A stretch of DNA of 64,000 nucleotides from Mycobacterium sp. ACS4331 (GTDB lineage: Bacteria; Actinomycetota; Actinomycetes; Mycobacteriales; Mycobacteriaceae), in assembly GCF_001667265.1 (NCBI RefSeq), contig NZ_LZHW01000103.1, positions 120,999 to 184,998 on the forward strand. Direction: 5' to 3'. Below, in pieces: positions 8,632 through 16,888 of this stretch. Within the stretch, counting starts at the first letter, position 1. Every line of letters begins with the position of its first letter. The notes under the pieces are model-generated. The model saw only the letters and a list, made by a program, of their open reading frames with translations. It had not been told where the DNA came from and did no database searches. The translations under genes were made by a program, and so were the position numbers.

Positions 8632-9012
8632 TCAGGCGTAGAAGTCCTGCTGCCAGCCCTTGGGGCCGGCGCACTCCAGCGGCAGGCCGTCCGGTGTCTG
8701 GGCGGCCGCGCCCCGATTGGTCGGGCACGGCGCACCGATCTCCTGCACGCCGTAGAGCGGCGGCGACCAGACCCAGAATCCCGAGTCGACAGGGGGCCAC
8801 TGGTTGGGGATGTAGTGGCAGGCGTACGTCTGACCGCCTTCGCCGCGCCCGAAGATGAACCGCTCCCAGCTGTAGCACTTGGTGCTCAACTGGACGTCAT
8901 GGGCCATGTTCGGGACGTCCGCGTAATCGAACTCGGGTTGAGCGCCGGCGGCGGTGGCGGCGGCCAGCATGGCACCGGCGGCCGCGGCCGCGGCCGCAAA
9001 CGCACGAATCAT
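8632..9012 (-). CDS. small secreted protein of unknown function (Rv1891-like)
   Basis: A 126-residue protein with an Ala-rich signal peptide (residues 1-24, cleavage expected near AGA-QP). The mature part has a SWERFIFGRG segment, four Cys residues spaced for two disulfides, and many aromatic residues. I do not recognise a catalytic motif. The pattern recalls a small mycobacterial exported family that includes Rv1891 (from memory). ATG at 9012 was chosen because it directly begins the signal peptide and has GGGGTGG just upstream; the frame stays open further upstream but that extension is basic and low complexity. Confidence 0.75.
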   Translation of the reverse strand: MIRAFAAAAAAAGAMLAAATAAGAQPEFDYADVPNMAHDVQLSTKCYSWERFIFGRGEGGQTYACHYIPNQWPPVDSGFWVWSPPLYGVQEIGAPCPTNRGAAAQTPDGLPLECAGPKGWQQDFYA

Positions 9013-9185
9013 GTCCACCCCCAGATGTTGAGTTTCGGGCCCTTCACCCCGTCGGCCCGTCGGCGCCCAGCCTAACGGCGGCGCGGGAAGAATTTGGCGA
9101 AACACCCGGTCGGCAGCGCCGGATTGGCGCTCGGTGGTGGTTTGCTGTGGGGACCAGCAGCCCGAGCCACGAAGGAGGCGATCCG

Positions 9186-9806
9186 ATGCTGTCGATCCGC
9201 AACATATTGATGTGCACCGGTGTCGGTGCGGTTCTGGCGATTGTCGTGCTGTTCGCCGGGGTGGCGGCTCGCCCCGGCACCCAGATTCCGCTGCCCGCGG
9301 CCGACGCGAAGCCCATGCTTCCGCTGGCACCCGCGACCACGGCACCCGCGACCACGGCCCCAGCCACCACGGCCCCAGCCACCACGAAGGCGCCCGCAAC
9401 CACGTCAGCCTCACCGAAGGCCGCCGGCACCGACGAGCGCGGATTCGTGGGATCGGACGCGCGCTGCCCCGACGGTCAGTCCGCCGTCGCATTCGGCCGC
9501 ACCCAGCGCTCCCTCGTGGCGATCTGCCCCGATGGTTCGGGGGGATATGAATACCGCGGGGTGCGGATCAGCGACGGCGCGACGCTGATCACCGAAGCCG
9601 AGGCCACCGGCGACGGCACCTTCGTCGCGCTCAACGACGGCGCCGAATACACGGTGTCCCCGTCGACCCTGGCCGTGACCTCCGGCGGCAAGGTGATCTA
9701 TCGGGACACCTGGGTGGACTACCAGTCCCCCAGCTTCGCCGCCGAGACCGGCGGACCCGCGGCGACGACGAGTTCGGCCCCGACCACCACCGCGAAACCG
9801 CGCTAA
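9186..9806 (+). CDS. membrane-anchored or secreted Thr/Ala/Pro-rich protein
   Basis: A 206-residue protein. Residues about 7-30 form a hydrophobic signal or anchor segment. This is followed by a Pro/Ala/Thr linker with an APATT-type pentapeptide repeat (about 48-73) and a globular domain with two Cys (around DARCPDG and VAICPDG), ending in another Thr/Pro-rich tail. ATG at 9186 was chosen over the upstream GTG at 9147 because GAAGGAGG precedes it at proper spacing and the hydrophobic segment begins there. The function is not recognisable; Thr/Pro-rich linkers in mycobacterial exported proteins often span the cell wall and can be O-mannosylated. Confidence 0.75.
   Translation: MLSIRNILMCTGVGAVLAIVVLFAGVAARPGTQIPLPAADAKPMLPLAPATTAPATTAPATTAPATTKAPATTSASPKAAGTDERGFVGSDARCPDGQSAVAFGRTQRSLVAICPDGSGGYEYRGVRISDGATLITEAEATGDGTFVALNDGAEYTVSPSTLAVTSGGKVIYRDTWVDYQSPSFAAETGGPAATTSSAPTTTAKPR
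9327..9404 (+). repeat. 15-base tandem repeats encoding APATT units
   Basis: Four near-identical 15-base units (9327-9386) and a degenerate fifth encode a Pro-Ala-Thr-Thr-Ala linker in the 9186 gene. Units 1-2 and 3-4 form identical pairs, suggesting recent slippage. Confidence 0.8.
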
Positions 9807-10240
9807 GGAGCGGCGGCCGGTTCGGGACCGGGCCCGGCAGCCGGCGCGCTCGGCGGCGGCACCGGCTGTGCCGGCACGCCCGGTGGCGCCGAATCCGGGT
9901 TCATCGGACGCTGCGTGAGCAGCAGCAGTGCGCCGGCCCCGCTGATCTCCTGGGTCTGCACCGCATGCCAGAGGTCACGCAGGTAGGACACCCCTCGTCC
10001 CTCCCGGTCCACTGGGACCGCACTGGCACCGGGCGGCAGGTGGTCGGGACTCGGCAGGTGCGGCACACCCTCCGGTGCCGCGGGGTCGCTCGCCGCGGGC
10101 GTGGGCGCCGCCTGCACCTCCGCGGTGCCGGCTGGATCGGGACTGGGTGCGGGGTCGCCGGGTTCGGCGCCCGCAGGTGGGGCCAACAGGACCCCGGCCG
10201 AGGCGATGAACGCCGCGAGCGAAGCTGAACGAATCCGCAT
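9803..10240 (-). CDS. secreted Pro/Ala-rich protein of unknown function
   Basis: A 145-residue protein with a signal peptide (residues 1-25, ending PPAGA-EP). An Ala/Pro/Asp-rich spacer, a short central segment containing VSYLRDLWHAVQTQEISGAG that is the only part likely to fold, and a Pro-rich tail follow. No known domain is recognised. ATG at 10240 starts the signal peptide. The stop codon overlaps that of the convergent 9186 gene by four bases. It is divergent from the CYP125 gene, with 149 bases and a KstR-like box between them. Confidence 0.7.
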   Translation of the reverse strand: MRIRSASLAAFIASAGVLLAPPAGAEPGDPAPSPDPAGTAEVQAAPTPAASDPAAPEGVPHLPSPDHLPPGASAVPVDREGRGVSYLRDLWHAVQTQEISGAGALLLLTQRPMNPDSAPPGVPAQPVPPPSAPAAGPGPEPAAAP

Positions 10241-10290
10241 ATTCCATTTTCACCCCACCGGTCCCATTCGTTACAGGTTCGGCCACGAAC

Positions 10291-10304
10291 GAGAACACGT
10301 TCCA
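10291..10304. promoter_or_regulatory. KstR-like operator upstream of cyp125 paralogue
   Basis: GAGAACACGTTCCA matches the KstR palindrome TnnAACnnGTTnnA except for the first base (G for T), and its core GAACACGTTC is itself a good inverted repeat. It lies 86 bases upstream of the cyp125 start and 51 bases upstream of the divergent gene's start. Confidence 0.6.
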
Positions 10305-10389
10305 TAAACGGCCCCCGTGGTGCCGGACCGCGGTGTACGAATGGCTTGGGGAACCAGCACAGACACAGCTGTCGTGAGGAGTGCACCGC

Positions 10390-11634
10390 ATGCCAGGTCC
10401 GACCCTGCCTCCCGGCTTCGATTTCACCGATCCGGATCTCAACTGCGAACGCCTGCCGGCCGAGGAACTCGCCCAACTGCGGCAGCAGGCCCCGATCTGG
10501 TGGAACGCGCAGCCCCGGGGCGGCTTCGACGACGACGGCTTCTGGCTCGTCACCAGGCATGCCGACGTCAAAGAGGTGTCGGTGCGAAGCGACGTCTTCT
10601 CCAGTGAGAAGAAGACGGCGATTCCGCGCTACCCGGAGGGGTCCACGCAGCAGCAGCTTGAAACGGGCAAGTTCGTGCTGCTCAATATGGACGCGCCGCA
10701 CCACACCCATCTGCGCAAGATCATCTCGCGTGGGTTCACGCCCCGCGCCGTCGAACGACTGCGGGCCGATCTCGACGAACGAGCCCAGCACATCGCCAAG
10801 GCCGCGGCGGCCACCGGCACCGGAGACTTCGTCGAACAGGTGGCCGCCGAACTTCCGCTGCAGGCGATCGCCGGGCTCCTCGGAGTTCCGCTCGAGGACC
10901 GCAGGAAGCTGTTCGACTGGTCCAACCAGATGGTCAGCGACGACGACCCGGAGTTCGCCCACTACGACAACCGCAGTGCCGCAACCGAACTGATCATGTA
11001 CGCGATGCAGCTCGCGGCCGACCGCGCCGAGCACCCCGGAGAGGACATCGTCACCACACTGATCGAGGCCGACGTCGAAGGTCACAAGCTCTCCGACGAC
11101 GAGTTCGGCTTCTTCATGGTGCTGTTGGCCGTGGCCGGCAACGAGACCACCCGCAACTCGATCACCCACGGAATGATCGCCTTCGCCGAGCACCCCGACC
11201 AGTGGGACCTCTTCAAGCGCGACCGGCCAGCGACCGCGGTCGACGAGATCGTGCGATGGGCCACCCCGGTGACGTCGTTCCAGCGCACGGCCCTGACCGA
11301 CTACGACCTGTCGGGCGTACACATCGCCGCGGGCCAGCGGGTGGTGATGTCCTACCGCTCCGCCAACTTCGACGAGACGGTGTTCGAGGACCCGTTCACG
11401 TTCGACATCCTGCGGGACCCCAACCCGCACGTCGGCTTCGGGGGCACGGGTGCGCACTACTGCATCGGCGCCAACCTCGCCCGGATGACCATCGAGTTGA
11501 TGTTCAACGCGATCGCCGACCATCTGCCGGCCCTGAAGGCGGTCGGGACTCCGCAGCGCCTGCGTTCGGGGTGGCTCAACGGCATCAAGCACTGGCGGGT
11601 CGACTACCAGGGCGCTCGAGACCAACTGGTCTGA
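10390..11634 (+). CDS. cyp125: cytochrome P450, CYP125 family (steroid C26/C27 hydroxylase-like)
   Basis: A 414-residue P450 whose sequence is very close to M. tuberculosis CYP125A1, which oxidises the terminal carbon of the cholesterol side chain. Shared features include LPPGFDFTDP near the N terminus, LNMDAPHHT, the I-helix AGNETT, the EIVRWATPVT region with the ExxR pair, and heme loop GAHYCIGANLAR with ligand C358. ATG at 10390 was preferred to the GTG at 10381 because GAGGA is placed correctly only for the ATG. It is not next to the sterol-ring degradation cluster, so it is probably a paralogue. A fadR-like gene and a hydroxylase follow in the same direction. Confidence 0.92.
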   Translation: MPGPTLPPGFDFTDPDLNCERLPAEELAQLRQQAPIWWNAQPRGGFDDDGFWLVTRHADVKEVSVRSDVFSSEKKTAIPRYPEGSTQQQLETGKFVLLNMDAPHHTHLRKIISRGFTPRAVERLRADLDERAQHIAKAAAATGTGDFVEQVAAELPLQAIAGLLGVPLEDRRKLFDWSNQMVSDDDPEFAHYDNRSAATELIMYAMQLAADRAEHPGEDIVTTLIEADVEGHKLSDDEFGFFMVLLAVAGNETTRNSITHGMIAFAEHPDQWDLFKRDRPATAVDEIVRWATPVTSFQRTALTDYDLSGVHIAAGQRVVMSYRSANFDETVFEDPFTFDILRDPNPHVGFGGTGAHYCIGANLARMTIELMFNAIADHLPALKAVGTPQRLRSGWLNGIKHWRVDYQGARDQLV

Positions 11635-11640
11635 CCACTT
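11624..11640. promoter_or_regulatory. FadR-type operator overlapping the cyp125 stop codon
   Basis: AACTGGTCTGACCACTT matches the classical FadR operator AACTGGTCnGACCAGTT at all fixed positions but one. It covers the cyp125 stop codon and ends 35 bases before the start of the FadR-family regulator, so autoregulation of that gene is the simplest reading. Confidence 0.65.
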
Positions 11641-11675
11641 GACCTCTGCCACCACGATGGGTCAGCCTGGAGGGC

Positions 11676-12395
11676 ATGGCCCTGCAACCGGTGAACCGGC
11701 GTTCGGTCCCCGAGGACGTGTTCGACCAGCTTCTCGACGAAGTGCTCCGCGGCAACCTCGCCCCCGGCGAGGCACTGCCCAGTGAACGTCGCCTGGCCGA
11801 GGTGCTGGGTGTGTCGCGGCCCGCGGTCCGGGAGGCACTCAAGCGCGTGATGGCGGTCGGCCTGGTCGACATCCGGCAGGGTGACGCCACCACGGTCCGC
11901 GACTTCCGCCGCCACGCCGGCCTCGACCTTCTCCCCCATCTGCTCATCCGGGGCACGGAAGTCGACCTCACGGTGGTGCGCAGCATCCTCGAGACACGCC
12001 TGCACAACGGCCCCAAAGTCGCCGAACTGGCCGCCCGGCGTGGGGGCGCGGATCTCGCGGCACTGCTCGGCGGGGTCGTCGACCTCCTGACAGACGAAAC
12101 GGATCCCATTGCCGCACAACAACATGCGTTGACCTACTGGGACCACATCGTCGACGCCGCGGACTCCATCGTGTTCCGGCTGATGTACAACACGCTGCGC
12201 GCGACGTACGAACCCGCCCTGCCCGCGCTGGCCACGCTGATGTCGGCCGAGGTGGGACATCCCGAGGCCTATCGCACGCTGGCCGAGGCGATCGCCGCCG
12301 GAGACGAAGCGGCGGCACATCGGGCCGCGGTCGACCTGCTCGCCCCGGCCACCTCGGCCATCCTCGGCGCTCTGGAGGAGTTGGAGAACTCATGA
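11676..12395 (+). CDS. GntR-family regulator, FadR subfamily
   Basis: A 239-residue transcription factor. The N-terminal winged helix (about 8-72) has the GntR signature LAPGEALPSERRLAEVLGVS followed by RPAVREALKRV. The C-terminal all-helical part (85-235) is an FCD ligand-binding domain of the FadR type. FadR proteins sense acyl-CoAs or small carboxylates. A near-perfect FadR operator lies 35 bases upstream. The gene is 41 bases after cyp125 and overlaps the next gene by four bases (ATGA), so all three may be one transcript with a promoter also directly in front of this gene. Confidence 0.88.
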   Translation: MALQPVNRRSVPEDVFDQLLDEVLRGNLAPGEALPSERRLAEVLGVSRPAVREALKRVMAVGLVDIRQGDATTVRDFRRHAGLDLLPHLLIRGTEVDLTVVRSILETRLHNGPKVAELAARRGGADLAALLGGVVDLLTDETDPIAAQQHALTYWDHIVDAADSIVFRLMYNTLRATYEPALPALATLMSAEVGHPEAYRTLAEAIAAGDEAAAHRAAVDLLAPATSAILGALEELENS

Positions 12396-13054
12396 CTGTC
12401 ACCGAGAAGTCACACCGGGCTGTGACGCTGCCCCAGGCCGCACGGGAGTTCGTGCGTCATCCCACCCCGCCCATGATCCTCGCGCTGCTCATCGTCGCCT
12501 CGGTGATGCGGGTCGCACACGGCGAGTGGCGACCGGCCGACGCGGCGGTTCCAATCGTGATGCTCGCGGCGTTTCCGTTCCTGGAGTGGGTCATCCACGT
12601 GGTGATCCTGCACTGGCGACCGCGCCGCCTGGGCCCGGTGGTCATCGATCCGCTGCTGGCCCGTAAGCATCGCGAGCACCACGTCGACCCTCGTCAGATC
12701 GCGCTGGTCTTCATTCCGTGGCAGGCGCTGCTGTGGGTGCTGCCCGGAGCCGTCCTGATCGCCGTGTTCGCGTTCCCGCGCAGTGAACTCGGATACACGT
12801 TCCTGATGACCCTGGCCGCCCTCGGCTTGGCCTACGAGTGGACGCATTACCTGATCCACAGCGACTACAAGCCGAAATCATCTGTGTACCGCGGGATTTG
12901 GCGAAACCACCGGCAGCATCACTTCAAGAACGAGAACTACTGGTTCACCGTCACGACCGCGGGGACGGCCGACCGCGTGTTGGGCACCTGCCCGGACCCG
13001 CAGGCGGTCCCGTCATCACCGACCGCGAAGAACCTGCACGCGCTCAACGCCTGA
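12392..13054 (+). CDS. sterol desaturase / fatty acid hydroxylase-family membrane protein
   Basis: A 220-residue membrane di-iron enzyme. Transmembrane segments around residues 28-45, 52-70 and 105-150 surround the histidine boxes HVVILHW, RKHREHH, HYLIHSD and NHRQHH, which coordinate two irons in the fatty acid hydroxylase superfamily. Members hydroxylate or desaturate sterols, carotenoids or fatty acids in the membrane. The start overlaps the stop of the FadR-family gene (ATGA), indicating translational coupling and probably FadR control. The substrate is unknown; lipid oxidation fits the operon context with CYP125. Confidence 0.85.
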   Translation: MTVTEKSHRAVTLPQAAREFVRHPTPPMILALLIVASVMRVAHGEWRPADAAVPIVMLAAFPFLEWVIHVVILHWRPRRLGPVVIDPLLARKHREHHVDPRQIALVFIPWQALLWVLPGAVLIAVFAFPRSELGYTFLMTLAALGLAYEWTHYLIHSDYKPKSSVYRGIWRNHRQHHFKNENYWFTVTTAGTADRVLGTCPDPQAVPSSPTAKNLHALNA

Positions 13055-13061
13055 GCGAGCC

Positions 13062-14279
13062 CTAGTCGCCGAATCGGTTGAGGCCGGGAATCTTGTCCAG
13101 GATCCGGTCCCGCAGCCGCGGCTTCTGATACGGCACCTGCGGCACCACCGGCGCGACGACCGGGGGCGGCGGCGGGGCGATCTGGTTGATGACCTCGGGT
13201 TCCGGGGGCGGCACGTAGGCCGGCGGCGCCGGGGCCTCCACGACGGGCTGGGGCGCCGAGACCGGAGGCGGCACCGGCACCGGCTGGGCCGCCTCGACGA
13301 CGGGCGCCGGGTCGACCCGGGCCTCGGGCACCGGGGCCTGTTCGGGGATCGGCGCCGGGGGCGCCTCCGGCGGCGGCGCCACCGCCGCAGGACGCGGTGC
13401 CGCCGATGCGGGGACCGCCGGTTTGGCCTTGGGCGTCTTCGGCGCCACCGCGGTGCTGCGGGCGTCCTGGTCGGTGACGACGGCAGCCTCCCGATGCGGG
13501 AGCAGCTGGGAGCTCACCGCCAGCGACACCGAGACCACGAAGGTCAGTGCGCCGGCGACCAGCATGGTCATGGGGGCCGCGGGCAGCCGCCGGCGGCCCG
13601 TGCGCTCGGCCACCGGCGCGGCGTCGCCGGCTGAGGCCAGCGCGGCACCGTGCGCCAGAGCGAGTTCGGCCTCGGGCGGGTCGAACACCGGCACGCCGAG
13701 CTCCTGCTCGAGCCAACCGGCCAGGGAGTCCAATCCACCGACCGAACCGACGACGAACATGCCGTCCGGTCGCCAGAATCGTGCGTCGAGAATTCCGGAC
13801 AGCCAGTCCAGCAGCTGCTCGTCGTTCTCGATGCCGTGGCTGACGAAGGTCTCGACATTTGAGCTGAGGGTGTCCACGAGCGACAGGATCGTGCTGTCGG
13901 GTTCGACGACACAGACCGCGGTGCGTTCGTAGCCGATCATCCGGCCGATGCTGCGCGCGAGGGCCTCGGCCGCCCGCGGCGACTGCACCGCGACCACGTT
14001 GGCCAGGCCCATTTCGGCGAGCGTGTCCAGCAGCAGCGAGGCCTCCAGGTCGGCGTCCTCACTCCAGGTGACACCGATCGAGTGCAGGTGGTGACCATCG
14101 GCCGAGGCGATGCTCAGCACGGCCTCGGCGACCTGCTCGGAGGCCCGGGTGGGCGACACGTCACCGGTGAAGACGTCGAACTCATCGTGGCCCAGGGTCG
14201 CGCCGTCGCCGTCTCGGCCCTCGACCAGCACGGTCTGGACGGTGTTGGCGGTCACAGACAGGCCCAACACGGTGTCCAT
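13062..14279 (-). CDS. mycobacterial membrane protein with Pro-rich C-terminal tail (DUF7159-like)
   Basis: A 405-residue protein. The N-terminal domain (1-230) starts MDTVLGLSVT and resembles an actin/ASKHA-like fold family found in mycobacteria (DUF7159, by recollection). A single transmembrane helix lies at about 237-258. A long Pro/Ala/Val-rich extracytoplasmic tail (275-385) ends in a short basic segment. ATG at 14279 with GGGAG upstream was chosen; the open frame continues upstream for 129 codons but reads as antisense-like sequence. Function unknown. The stop is seven bases from the convergent hydroxylase. Confidence 0.7.
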   Translation of the reverse strand: MDTVLGLSVTANTVQTVLVEGRDGDGATLGHDEFDVFTGDVSPTRASEQVAEAVLSIASADGHHLHSIGVTWSEDADLEASLLLDTLAEMGLANVVAVQSPRAAEALARSIGRMIGYERTAVCVVEPDSTILSLVDTLSSNVETFVSHGIENDEQLLDWLSGILDARFWRPDGMFVVGSVGGLDSLAGWLEQELGVPVFDPPEAELALAHGAALASAGDAAPVAERTGRRRLPAAPMTMLVAGALTFVVSVSLAVSSQLLPHREAAVVTDQDARSTAVAPKTPKAKPAVPASAAPRPAAVAPPPEAPPAPIPEQAPVPEARVDPAPVVEAAQPVPVPPPVSAPQPVVEAPAPPAYVPPPEPEVINQIAPPPPPVVAPVVPQVPYQKPRLRDRILDKIPGLNRFGD

Positions 14280-14440
14280 GCAGCTTCTCCCTTCGTGTCC
14301 GGGGCCGTCGCGCGACCGCGACGAACTCAGACACGCACAGGGGCAGCCATCAGACTCGAGAAGCACCCGCGTGTCATCGACCCTCGACACACATCCGATG
14401 TTTTCTCTACCGCATCGCGGGCCGAAACGCGAATGCTGCG

Positions 14441-14782
14441 CTAGTGCTTTCGGGGCATCGCCGACACCAGCGGCGTGTCCACCCCCACGGGCCCGAGGGC
14501 CGTCGCACCGCCCGGCGATCCCAGCGGGGCGTCCCGACCAGGCAGGATCTTCGTGAAGAACTCCGCGTTGTCGGCCAGGTGCTGCTTCTGATCGTCGGGA
14601 AGGTCGGCCTCGAAGTAGATGGCGTCCATCTTGCAGATGAACGCGCAGGCCGCACAGTCCACGCACTCGTTCGGGTTGATGTAGAGCGACCGCTCACCTT
14701 CGTAGATGCAGTCGGCCGGACAGTCCTGCACACATGACTTGTCCACGACGTCGACGCACGCGCTTCCGATCACATATGTCAT
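14441..14782 (-). CDS. fdxA: 7Fe ferredoxin FdxA
   Basis: A 113-residue ferredoxin with both a 3Fe-4S and a 4Fe-4S cluster. C9, C17 and C50 fit the 3Fe-4S ligands and C21, C40, C43 and C46 the 4Fe-4S ligands; C25 is the extra free Cys known from Azotobacter-type 7Fe ferredoxins. The sequence begins MTYVIGSACVDV and its C-terminal extension (LGSPGGATALGPVGVDTPLV) is characteristic of mycobacterial FdxA. It is a soluble electron carrier; P450s in this window are plausible partners, but that is inference. The upstream gap of 70 bases to the neighbouring gene's stop codon may hold a promoter; I see no clear element. Confidence 0.9.
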   Translation of the reverse strand: MTYVIGSACVDVVDKSCVQDCPADCIYEGERSLYINPNECVDCAACAFICKMDAIYFEADLPDDQKQHLADNAEFFTKILPGRDAPLGSPGGATALGPVGVDTPLVSAMPRKH

Positions 14783-14852
14783 ACCGACGACGCTAACGAG
14801 CCTTGGGCGCGTTATGCCGCAGCGAAGGTCCCCATCTTCAGGACCTCGGTCC

Positions 14853-15377
14853 TCAAGAGTTCTGCGGCGTGCAGGTGAGCGGCCCCTGGTTCTTGAAGTG
14901 CACCGCGGGAACCCCGTCGAGCCGGATGAAGTCGACGTCCTCGGTCCACGACGTGCCCGGCTGCACCCACGGCGGAACACCCTCGGGATAGGCGACGGTG
15001 AAGTCGGTGTAGAACTGCACGCCGTCCGGGCAGCCCGCCGCGGCCGGCGGCTGCGGGTTCCAGGCGTGCACCACGATGGGGTTCGACAGCCGGGCACCCT
15101 GGGCGCAGTTCGGCTGACACTCCACGGCGTCGTCGATGCCGGTGCCGGTGGCGCCGTCGGCGCCCCAGGACGTCCACGTCATGTCGGTCATGACGCTCGA
15201 GTGATCGCACCCGTAGACGAGCGTGGCCGGGCGCTCTGTGACCGGCTGGCTGGGGTCATAGCAGGCACCGATCAGGTACGCGGTCTCCCCCGAGGCGTCC
15301 GGGTCGGCGGACGCGGGCGCGAGACCTGAAACAGCGAGGGTGCATGTGCCGGCCGCGATCAGTGCCGCTCGAATCAT
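14853..15377 (-). CDS. secreted protein of unknown function
   Basis: A 174-residue exported protein. Residues 1-24 are a signal peptide with the cleavage motif ASA-DP. The mature chain has six or more Cys, suggesting disulfides, and a Trp/Pro-rich central part. No catalytic signature is recognised. ATG at 15377 begins the signal peptide. It runs in the same direction as the CcdA-like and MPT53-like genes upstream (10-base gap); a disulfide-containing exported protein behind a thiol-redox pair is suggestive but unproven. Confidence 0.75.
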   Translation of the reverse strand: MIRAALIAAGTCTLAVSGLAPASADPDASGETAYLIGACYDPSQPVTERPATLVYGCDHSSVMTDMTWTSWGADGATGTGIDDAVECQPNCAQGARLSNPIVVHAWNPQPPAAAGCPDGVQFYTDFTVAYPEGVPPWVQPGTSWTEDVDFIRLDGVPAVHFKNQGPLTCTPQNS

Positions 15378-15387
15378 GCGGCGAATG

Positions 15388-16269
15388 TTAGCGGCTGCCC
15401 TGTCGGGTGTGCCACGTTCGGCGACGGGTGTGACGCCACCCCCACCCTCCGGCGGCCAGCAGCAGCACCAGAAGCGCGAGCAGCCACGGCCAGCCGCCGT
15501 GACCGTGCACCCACCCGGCGACCGTGGCCTGGATCCGACCGGCGGCCCGAATCACGCCGTCGTCGACGCCGGTGTCGGAGTGGAAGATGCGCAGTTCGTA
15601 GACGCCGTAATAGGCGACGTAGAGGCCGACCAGAATGACCAGTGCGCCGCTGATGCGGCCGATCAGGGGAAGCGCGGCCCGCATCCTGTCCGCCAGCGCC
15701 GAGCTCGCGAATGCCGCCGCGACCGCCAGCGTGCCGACCACGAGGGCGAAGCCGCCGGCGTAGGCGACGTAGACCGCGGCCGCGGACCCGAATGACCCGG
15801 TGCGCGTCCCCGCCGCCGTGACCGCCAGGAAGGGCCCGACGGTGCACGACAGCGACGCGATCGCGTAGGCGAGTCCGTATCCGAACATCGACACCAGGCG
15901 CGTGCTGGGCGCCGACGCCGCGCCCGGTTGCAGCGCCTGCGGCAGCACGAGGGCGGCTCTGCGACCGCTGAGCAGCCAGCCGCCGACGAGCACGAGCAGC
16001 ACCCCGATGACGACGGTGACCGCGGGCAGGTAACGCTGAAGGGTCGAAGCCAGGGCCACGGTCAGCGACCCGAATGCCGCGAACACCACAACGAATCCGA
16101 GGGTCATCACCAGCGTCGCCGTCAGGGCGCGCACCACGGCCGCGGGCCGGCCCGCGTCCGTGGCCGAGACGACATAGGCCAGATAGACCGGCAGCAGCGC
16201 GAAGCCGCACGGGTTGAGCGCGGCGACCAGGCCTGCGGCGAACGCCAGACCGACCAGATCGGGACTCAC
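15388..16269 (-). CDS. CcdA/DsbD-family thiol-disulfide transmembrane transporter
   Basis: A 293-residue membrane protein with six to seven hydrophobic helices and the two conserved Cys of the CcdA family, C21 in NPCGF and C142 in SLSCTVGPF. CcdA proteins carry reducing equivalents from cytoplasmic thioredoxin to exported thioredoxin-like proteins. The C terminus has an additional hydrophobic helix and a basic tail. It begins four bases after the MPT53-like gene, so the two are surely cotranscribed and form a donor-acceptor pair, as with Rv2877c-Rv2878c in M. tuberculosis. Confidence 0.9.
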   Translation of the reverse strand: MSPDLVGLAFAAGLVAALNPCGFALLPVYLAYVVSATDAGRPAAVVRALTATLVMTLGFVVVFAAFGSLTVALASTLQRYLPAVTVVIGVLLVLVGGWLLSGRRAALVLPQALQPGAASAPSTRLVSMFGYGLAYAIASLSCTVGPFLAVTAAGTRTGSFGSAAAVYVAYAGGFALVVGTLAVAAAFASSALADRMRAALPLIGRISGALVILVGLYVAYYGVYELRIFHSDTGVDDGVIRAAGRIQATVAGWVHGHGGWPWLLALLVLLLAAGGWGWRHTRRRTWHTRQGSR

Positions 16270-16273
16270 GCGG

Positions 16274-16780
16274 TCAGGCGGTCAGTGCCGCCACCCGGCT
16301 GGACAGGTCCGACTCACTCATCGCCGACGTCGGATTGTTGACGAACGTCGAGGAACCGTCGGCCTTGACGAACAGATAGGCCGGCTGCCACGGCACGTTG
16401 AACCGCGCCCAGATCGAACCGTCGGCGTCGTTGAGATTGGTGAAGTTGAGGTTGTACTTCGAGATGAAGTTCGCCATGTCGGCGACATCCGAACGCGCGG
16501 CCACACCCACGAAGGTCACGCCCGGATTGGCGGCCGCCACCCGACTGACATTCGGTGCCTCCTGGTTGCAGAACGGGCACCACGGCGTCCAGAACCACAG
16601 CACGGCGGGCTTGCCCTGCAGGCTGGAGCCGTTGAACGGCGCGCCCGACACCGTGGTACCGGTGAAATCGAGGCGGCTGTCGGCGCTGGCGGCGGGGGCG
16701 GCGGCCACCCCGATCGCCACGCCCAGCGCAAGTGTCATGGCGGCCAGGAGCGCCCGGACCCTGCCGAGAGAATTCGTCAT
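16274..16780 (-). CDS. mpt53: secreted thioredoxin-like protein, MPT53/DsbE type
   Basis: A 168-residue exported thioredoxin-fold protein. Residues 1-33 are a signal peptide (ending ASA-DS). The active site is WCPFC at 67-71, and a cis-Pro loop is visible at VPWQPAYLF. In M. tuberculosis MPT53 (Rv2878c) is a DsbE-like oxidoreductase that helps form disulfides in exported proteins. Its partner CcdA-like gene follows at four bases. It is divergent from the Rpf gene; the 172-base gap contains a perfect palindrome. Confidence 0.93.
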   Translation of the reverse strand: MTNSLGRVRALLAAMTLALGVAIGVAAAPAASADSRLDFTGTTVSGAPFNGSSLQGKPAVLWFWTPWCPFCNQEAPNVSRVAAANPGVTFVGVAARSDVADMANFISKYNLNFTNLNDADGSIWARFNVPWQPAYLFVKADGSSTFVNNPTSAMSESDLSSRVAALTA

Positions 16781-16888
16781 GTTCGGTTCCTTCCACTTTT
16801 CCGCGCGAATACCCGGGTCGCGGAACGATCACACCCACATCACGGCGAACGGCGGCCCAGGGTTGGGGCTGCTCGGACAATGCCAGAA

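Noticed and set aside
14280..14666. Upstream extension of the 13062-14279 gene
   Set aside because: The added residues overlap fdxA and read as Arg/Gly-rich shadow sequence. ATG at 14279 has a ribosome-binding site and begins the family motif.
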